Shown piece after piece: positions 6,604 to 10,137 of a DNA stretch of 10,137 nt; the first letter of the stretch is position 1, and every line of letters starts with the position of its first letter. This DNA is from Alphaproteobacteria bacterium (lineage in GTDB: Bacteria > Pseudomonadota > Alphaproteobacteria > Rs-D84). The translations under genes and the position numbers were made by a program. The notes below the pieces were generated by a model, which was given only the letters and a program-made list of their open reading frames with translations, was not told the origin of the DNA and searched no databases. The DNA lies in the NCBI GenBank assembly GCA_017937735.1, contig JAGBCZ010000023.1:1-10137 (forward strand). The letters run 5' to 3'.

Positions 6604-7346
6604 ATACACACTGTCATTTGACTGATAAATATACAGATGGGCTGGATTCTGTTATACAAAACGCACATAATGCAGGTGTTGATGTTCTGATTTGCCCAAC
6701 AGCAGACCCAAATGATATAAGTGGGGCATTAAAGATTGCAAATACGTACAATAATGTGTACTGCACAATCGGCATCCATCCAGAATACAGCAATGTAAAC
6801 GCCACAGATTTTTTGACAGACGATATTTTATCTAACCCACGGGTTGTCGGTGTTGGTGAAATTGGCTTGGATTATCATTACAGTCCAGAAACACGACAAC
6901 AACAAATTAAATTATTTGAACAGCAACTGGATATTGCAAAAAAACATGCCCTGCCCGTTGCAATACACACCCGTGATGCAGAACAAGATACAGCAGATAT
7001 ATTACATGGCGATGTTCGTGGTGTCATGCACTGTTTTACCAGTTCATGGGATTTGGCAAAAAAAATGCTGGACCGTGGCTTTTTCTTTTCTGCCAGTGGA
7101 ATTTTAACATTTAAGAATTCTGATGAAATCAGGGACACATTTTCCAAGATTCCAATCGACAGAATTGTTATTGAAACAGATGCGCCATACTGTACGCCTG
7201 TGCCACATCGTGGAAAAATATGCGAACCATTTATGGTCGTTGATACAGCACGTGTACTGGCACAAATCAAAAATATTGATATAAATGACTTGGAAAAAAT
7301 ATTGATGGATAATGTAAAAAAACTGTACCCAAAAATAGAATTTTAA
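6594..7346 (+). CDS. tatD: TatD family metal-dependent DNase
   Basis: The 250-residue cytoplasmic hydrolase belongs to the TatD family of TIM-barrel nucleases, linked to DNA repair and turnover. Metal-binding positions are complete: His6-Cys-His8 (DTHCHL), Glu89 (GVGEIGLDY), His125 (AIHTRDAE), His146 (GVMHCFTSS) and Asp196 (ETDAPYCTPVPHRGK). Length and the conserved end (NVKKLYP) match the family. The ATG lies inside the last codons of holB, a 10-base overlap, so translation is probably coupled. A strong terminator begins at its stop codon and closes the dacA-holB-tatD operon. Alphaproteobacterial relatives often have metG between holB and tatD; it is missing here. The exact substrate in this organism is not known. 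Confidence 0.94.
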   Translation: MFIDTHCHLTDKYTDGLDSVIQNAHNAGVDVLICPTADPNDISGALKIANTYNNVYCTIGIHPEYSNVNATDFLTDDILSNPRVVGVGEIGLDYHYSPETRQQQIKLFEQQLDIAKKHALPVAIHTRDAEQDTADILHGDVRGVMHCFTSSWDLAKKMLDRGFFFSASGILTFKNSDEIRDTFSKIPIDRIVIETDAPYCTPVPHRGKICEPFMVVDTARVLAQIKNIDINDLEKILMDNVKKLYPKIEF

Positions 7347-7372
7347 AACCCGCAAATGCGGGTTTTATTTTA
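7345..7372. terminator. Terminator of the dacA-holB-tatD operon, probably bidirectional
   Basis: AAAACCCGC (7345-7353) pairs perfectly with GCGGGTTTT (7358-7366) around AAAT, and TATTTTAT follows. The run of A on the left also supplies U residues for the convergent gene at 7370-7834, whose stop lies beside it. Confidence 0.85.
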
Positions 7373-7834
7373 TCGTTTGTGTTGCTTAATTGAATCAAAT
7401 GCAGATTGAGTTAGTGGCGATACAAAACCTTCAAATTTAAAAACATTACCCAATTGCTGTAGACGTTTATGATTTTTAGGATTACGTAACGATACGTATA
7501 TTGTCGCCATCTCATCATGTGCGTAAGTATATGTATCAAAACCCAAATCAAATAATAATTTTTTTATATAACTGTTTGCATATCTGATTTTTGGGCGTGG
7601 TTTTTCACGTACAATTTGTCTGCGAAAATTTGGTTTAAACACGATACAATCATCATGTGATGTTACTGCATACTCTATACGACAAACAGAATTAAGTTCG
7701 TCAATTATTTTATTGGTATTACTTAATTTATTTAACAATACACAAAATACACTGGGGGTATCTAATTTGCTTTTTGTATATGCATAATCTATTATTGGAC
7801 GCAGCACTATCTCTTCAATATTATATTTTGACAT
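7370..7834 (-). CDS. Hypothetical basic cytosolic protein
   Basis: I do not recognise this 154-residue protein. It has no signal peptide or membrane span. The first part is acidic to neutral and looks helical (about residues 1-50), the middle contains DDCIVFKPNFRRQI followed by a basic stretch (REKPRPKIRYANSYIKK), and the C-terminal part alternates strand-like and helical segments (TIYVSLRNPKNHKRLQQLG). Overall it is rich in Lys and Arg, so nucleic-acid contact is possible but unproven. AAAGG lies eight bases before the ATG at 7832-7834, supporting the start. It lies between the tatD terminator and smpB, convergent with the first and divergent from the second. Its length, ribosome site and close-fitting terminator favour a real gene. 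Confidence 0.6.
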   Translation of the reverse strand: MSKYNIEEIVLRPIIDYAYTKSKLDTPSVFCVLLNKLSNTNKIIDELNSVCRIEYAVTSHDDCIVFKPNFRRQIVREKPRPKIRYANSYIKKLLFDLGFDTYTYAHDEMATIYVSLRNPKNHKRLQQLGNVFKFEGFVSPLTQSAFDSIKQHKR

Positions 7835-7862
7835 TTAAAACCTTTATCTTATTATGTTGTAC

Positions 7863-7890
7863 ACCATAGCATAACCTATAATATTTGCAA
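7863..7890. promoter_or_regulatory. Divergent promoter region of smpB and the hypothetical gene
   Basis: A perfect TATAAT (7877-7882) faces smpB, predicting a start near 7889, but no good -35 lies at the usual distance. On the minus strand TTGCAA (7890-7885) and TATGGT (7868-7863), 16 bases apart, face the hypothetical gene. The two overlap. Confidence 0.35.
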
Positions 7891-7922
7891 TTTAATTTTA
7901 TATGTGTAAAATATTGCGTGTT

Positions 7923-8393
7923 ATGGCAAGAAATATTATAAAATTTGGACAGGTTTCTGAAAATCGTAAAGCACGATTTAACTACTCTATCGAAGACACG
8001 ATAGAGGCTGGTATTTCATTAACCGGTGCAGAAATAAAATCAATACGATACGGTCTGGTTACCATCGTTGACGGGTTCGTACAAAGACGTGGTGATAATT
8101 TGTTCTTGGCCGGTGTTGAAATTCAAAAATTGCCAACAGCGGCACGTATTGTAAATTTTGACGAAAGACGCAGTCGCCAATTGTTATTACATCGCAATCA
8201 AATAAATCGCCTGATTGGAAAGTTACAGGAAAAAAGCGCAACAATTGTGCCATTAAAAATGTACTTTAATAATCGTGGTAAATTAAAGGTCTTGTTGGGT
8301 ATCGGATACGGTAAAAACAAGGTCGATAAACGCGAAACAATTAAACAGCGTGAATGGGATAAAAGTAAGGCCCGTATATTAAAAGGCAAATAA
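7923..8393 (+). CDS. smpB: SsrA-binding protein SmpB
   Basis: SmpB binds tmRNA and delivers it to stalled ribosomes; the substrate RNA is encoded 4.3 kb upstream. The 156-residue product shows the family pattern: NRKARFNYSIEDTIEAG (14-30), LTGAEIKSIR (33-42), RRSRQLLLH (82-90), INRLIGKL (94-101), VPLKMYF (109-115) and a basic tail KRETIKQREWDKSKARI (136-152) that forms a helix in the decoding site. I chose the ATG at 7923 because MARNIIKFGQ aligns with the usual N-terminus; an in-frame ATG at 7902 would add seven residues. Neither has a clear ribosome site. At the position of E. coli His136, before the conserved DKR, this protein has Val134, whereas relatives usually have His or Tyr. No other defect is visible. 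Confidence 0.95.
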   Translation: MARNIIKFGQVSENRKARFNYSIEDTIEAGISLTGAEIKSIRYGLVTIVDGFVQRRGDNLFLAGVEIQKLPTAARIVNFDERRSRQLLLHRNQINRLIGKLQEKSATIVPLKMYFNNRGKLKVLLGIGYGKNKVDKRETIKQREWDKSKARILKGK

Positions 8394-8405
8394 ATTCAAA
8401 AAGCC

Positions 8406-8433
8406 TTGATTTTCCCTAATTTTGCACTATTAT
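8406..8433 (+). promoter_or_regulatory. Candidate promoter of the RNase J-like gene
   Basis: TTGATT (8406-8411) and TATTAT (8428-8433) are 16 bases apart, shortly after smpB. A start near 8440 would give a leader of almost 190 bases, long for this window. Matches are 4/6 and 5/6. I see no terminator between smpB and this point. Confidence 0.4.
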
Positions 8434-8464
8434 TGTAATAACAGAGAGAATTGGATAACAACAC

Positions 8465-8515
8465 ATGTTATTCATGCAATTTTACCCATTTGTATTTTTA
8501 TTCAAAACTGTTTAA
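8465..8515 (+). CDS. Possible Phe-rich leader peptide, speculative
   Basis: A 16-codon frame, MLFMQFYPFVFLFKTV then TAA, lies inside the proposed leader and holds five Phe codons. A purine-rich AGAGAGAATTGG (8443-8454) lies about ten bases upstream. T-rich DNA readily produces Phe codons, so this could easily be chance. No classic attenuator terminator follows it. Confidence 0.15.
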   Translation: MLFMQFYPFVFLFKTV

Positions 8516-8532
8516 ATACCATGGGTATGGGC

Positions 8533-8598
8533 GTGCGGTCACAGATTCACTACAGATAAAGAAAAATTCTTTATTGGCAATGAATTGGGTGACTGCAC
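8533..8598 (+). promoter_or_regulatory. Long nested hairpin in the leader of the RNase J-like gene
   Basis: GTGCGGTCAC (8533-8542) pairs with GTGACTGCAC (8589-8598), 10 pairs with one G-T. Inside this, ATTCA (8545-8549) pairs with TGAAT (8581-8585), and at the tip ATAAAGAA (8556-8563) pairs perfectly with TTCTTTAT (8567-8574) around AAA. About 23 pairs share one axis. No U-run follows, so it is not a terminator; it ends 30 bases before the start codon. A smaller stem ATACC/GGTAT (8516-8528) precedes it. A regulatory or RNA-processing role is inferred. Confidence 0.5.
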
Positions 8599-8627
8599 AA
8601 AACACTAATGTAAACAAAGGATTATAA

Positions 8628-10137
8628 ATGGTAAAAGTAAAAGAAAAAAAGACAGCCCCAGCAAAAGGCGAAAAACCAAAAACACCCAAGGCTATCAAGG
8701 GCACAAATAAACACGAAACAGATGCCAATGATGACAAAGTCTATTTCATGGCGCTGGGCGGGTTGGAACACATCGGCCAGAATATGTATCTGTATAAGTA
8801 CAAGGGCAAATATCTGATTGTTAATTGCGGTATGGGATTCTTGGACGAAGAAATTGGTGCCGGTGATGTTCAATACTGTGATACAACATGGTTGGAAAAA
8901 CGCAAGAAAGACGTTATTGGTTTTATCGTCACACACGGACACGAAGACCATATCGGTGCATTAAAGTACATCTGGCCAAAATTTAGAAAGCCTATTTACT
9001 GTACTCGATTCCCGGCGGCAATATTACGCCAGACATTTGCAGGAATTGAAATGGACTTTGACCCAAATAAAGATATTGTTGAATTTGACCATAATGGTGC
9101 AACACTGGATTTGGCACCGTTCGAAGTTGAAACATTTCACGTCACACACAGTATTCCAGAGGCACAAATGTTGATTATCAAAACAGGTGCGGGAAAAATA
9201 CTGCACACAGGCGACTGGACATTTAATGACGATATTCCAATCGAAGCACCAACAGACTTTGCACGTCTGGCAGAAATTGGTTCTGATCCAAAATTGCTGG
9301 CGTGTATGTGCGATTCTACGAATTCATCACGCCAGACAAAGCAAGTCACAGAAACACAGGTTCGTGATACGCTGACAGAAATCATGAAAAATGCCCCAGG
9401 TCGTGTAATCGTTACAGGTTATTCACGCAGCTTGGCACGTATCAAAATGTTCGCAGAAGCGGCACGTGCAGCGGGCCGTATTGCTGCAATCAAAGAACGC
9501 AGTAATCCAAATCCTGTACCATACGTTGGATTGCCAGAATTTCGTGAACTGGGGATAAAACTGGGGTACTTGAACAAAGACGATGTTTATACACACGCAG
9601 AAATCAAAGATTTACCTGCAGAAAAGCAAGCAATTTTCTTAACCGGATCACAAGGTGAAAAGTTTGCAATGCTGACACGTCTGTGCCATGGTCAGGTAAA
9701 AGAAATGAAATTGATGCCAACTGATACGGTTGTATTCAGCGCAATTATTATCCCAGGTCGTGAACAAGATGTTTCATATCTGTATAATAAACTGGCACGT
9801 ATGGGCGTAAAAACACATACGATATTTGATACAGATAACCTGCACGCCAGTGGACACGCAGGCCGTCCAGAACTGGAAAAGTTCTATGATATGGTACACC
9901 CACAGGTATCCGTTCCAATGCATGGCGACTATATTAACGAAATGTTAAATGGTAAAATGGCAATGGAACGTGGTGGCGCAAAGCATATGATGGTTGTACA
10001 TAACGGCGAAATGATTGCATTAAGTGATGGTAACGAACCATACGTTGCAGAAACAATCGAAACAAGTTATGTCGTTATGGAAGGTGAAACAGAACGCAGC
10101 GCAAACGATCAGGTCTATAAAAACCGTAAAAAGATTG
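8628..10137 (+). CDS. RNase J-like metallo-beta-lactamase/beta-CASP nuclease, partial (C-terminus beyond window edge)
   Basis: The open frame runs off the window after 503 residues; RNase J proteins are usually about 550 long, so the C-terminal domain is cut. The family acts on RNA as 5' exonuclease and endonuclease in mRNA decay and maturation. A Lys- and Pro-rich extension (1-37) comes first. Catalytic landmarks are HGHEDH (103-108), His174 (VTHSIPE), Asp196 (HTGDW), CDSTNSSR, TGSQGE, SGHA with His410 and PMHGD (430-434). Divergent points are LGGLEHIGQN (43-52) for the usual LGGLGEIG, Asn66 in IVNCG where family members have Asp, and TGYSRSLARI for the beta-CASP segment usually read as S-N-V-x-R. 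AAAGG lies nine bases before the ATG. Metal ligands are intact, so activity is likely. RNase J itself is the best call; a specialised paralogue is possible. Confidence 0.88.
   Translation, partial: MVKVKEKKTAPAKGEKPKTPKAIKGTNKHETDANDDKVYFMALGGLEHIGQNMYLYKYKGKYLIVNCGMGFLDEEIGAGDVQYCDTTWLEKRKKDVIGFIVTHGHEDHIGALKYIWPKFRKPIYCTRFPAAILRQTFAGIEMDFDPNKDIVEFDHNGATLDLAPFEVETFHVTHSIPEAQMLIIKTGAGKILHTGDWTFNDDIPIEAPTDFARLAEIGSDPKLLACMCDSTNSSRQTKQVTETQVRDTLTEIMKNAPGRVIVTGYSRSLARIKMFAEAARAAGRIAAIKERSNPNPVPYVGLPEFRELGIKLGYLNKDDVYTHAEIKDLPAEKQAIFLTGSQGEKFAMLTRLCHGQVKEMKLMPTDTVVFSAIIIPGREQDVSYLYNKLARMGVKTHTIFDTDNLHASGHAGRPELEKFYDMVHPQVSVPMHGDYINEMLNGKMAMERGGAKHMMVVHNGEMIALSDGNEPYVAETIETSYVVMEGETERSANDQVYKNRKKI

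Overview
The window looks like chromosomal DNA of an AT-rich member of the Alphaproteobacteria, probably an uncultured, low-oxygen, host-associated lineage. The strongest taxonomic evidence is a circularly permuted (two-piece) ssrA gene: the CCA-ending acceptor piece lies upstream of the piece that carries the tag. This arrangement is typical of Alphaproteobacteria, although it also occurs in a few other groups. The rubrerythrin suggests life with little oxygen. The neighbour order dacA-holB-tatD followed by a metallo-beta-lactamase-fold gene also resembles alphaproteobacterial gene order, but tmk and metG, often found in such clusters, are absent. The lineage is an inference; no rRNA is present.

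Layout. 1-590 (minus): N-terminal part of an RgpF-like cell-surface polysaccharide protein, cut by the window edge. 591-1023: no convincing protein gene, but a locally GC-rich block with stacked hairpins, a sigma70-like promoter and an intrinsic terminator on the minus strand; I read it as an unassigned structured small RNA of about 225 nt. 1024-1491 (plus): small lipoprotein, convergent with rubrerythrin (1515-2135, minus) across a shared terminator. 2206-3210 (minus): Obg GTPase. 3281-3620 (plus): permuted tmRNA, whose promoter overlaps that of obg. 3665-3889 (plus): small membrane protein, convergent with a cysteine-rich exported protein (3956-4408, minus). 4523-7346 (plus): compact operon dacA-holB-tatD, ended by a strong terminator. 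7370-7834 (minus): unknown protein. 7902/7923-8393 (plus): SmpB. 8628 to the window end (plus): RNase J-like nuclease, preceded by a leader that can form a long nested hairpin.

Two themes connect the genes. One is RNA surveillance and decay: tmRNA, its partner SmpB and an RNase J family nuclease all lie within 7 kb, with Obg (ribosome assembly) beside ssrA. The other is envelope and genome upkeep: DacA trims peptidoglycan stem peptides, HolB belongs to the polymerase III clamp loader and TatD is a metal-dependent nuclease.

I see no CRISPR array, phage, transposase or recognisable new defence system. The most novel-looking signals are the candidate small RNA at 705-930, the structured leader of the RNase J gene, and substitutions at normally conserved positions: SGG for SGN in DacA, Val for His/Tyr in SmpB, and Asn for Asp in motif 1 of the RNase J-like protein.
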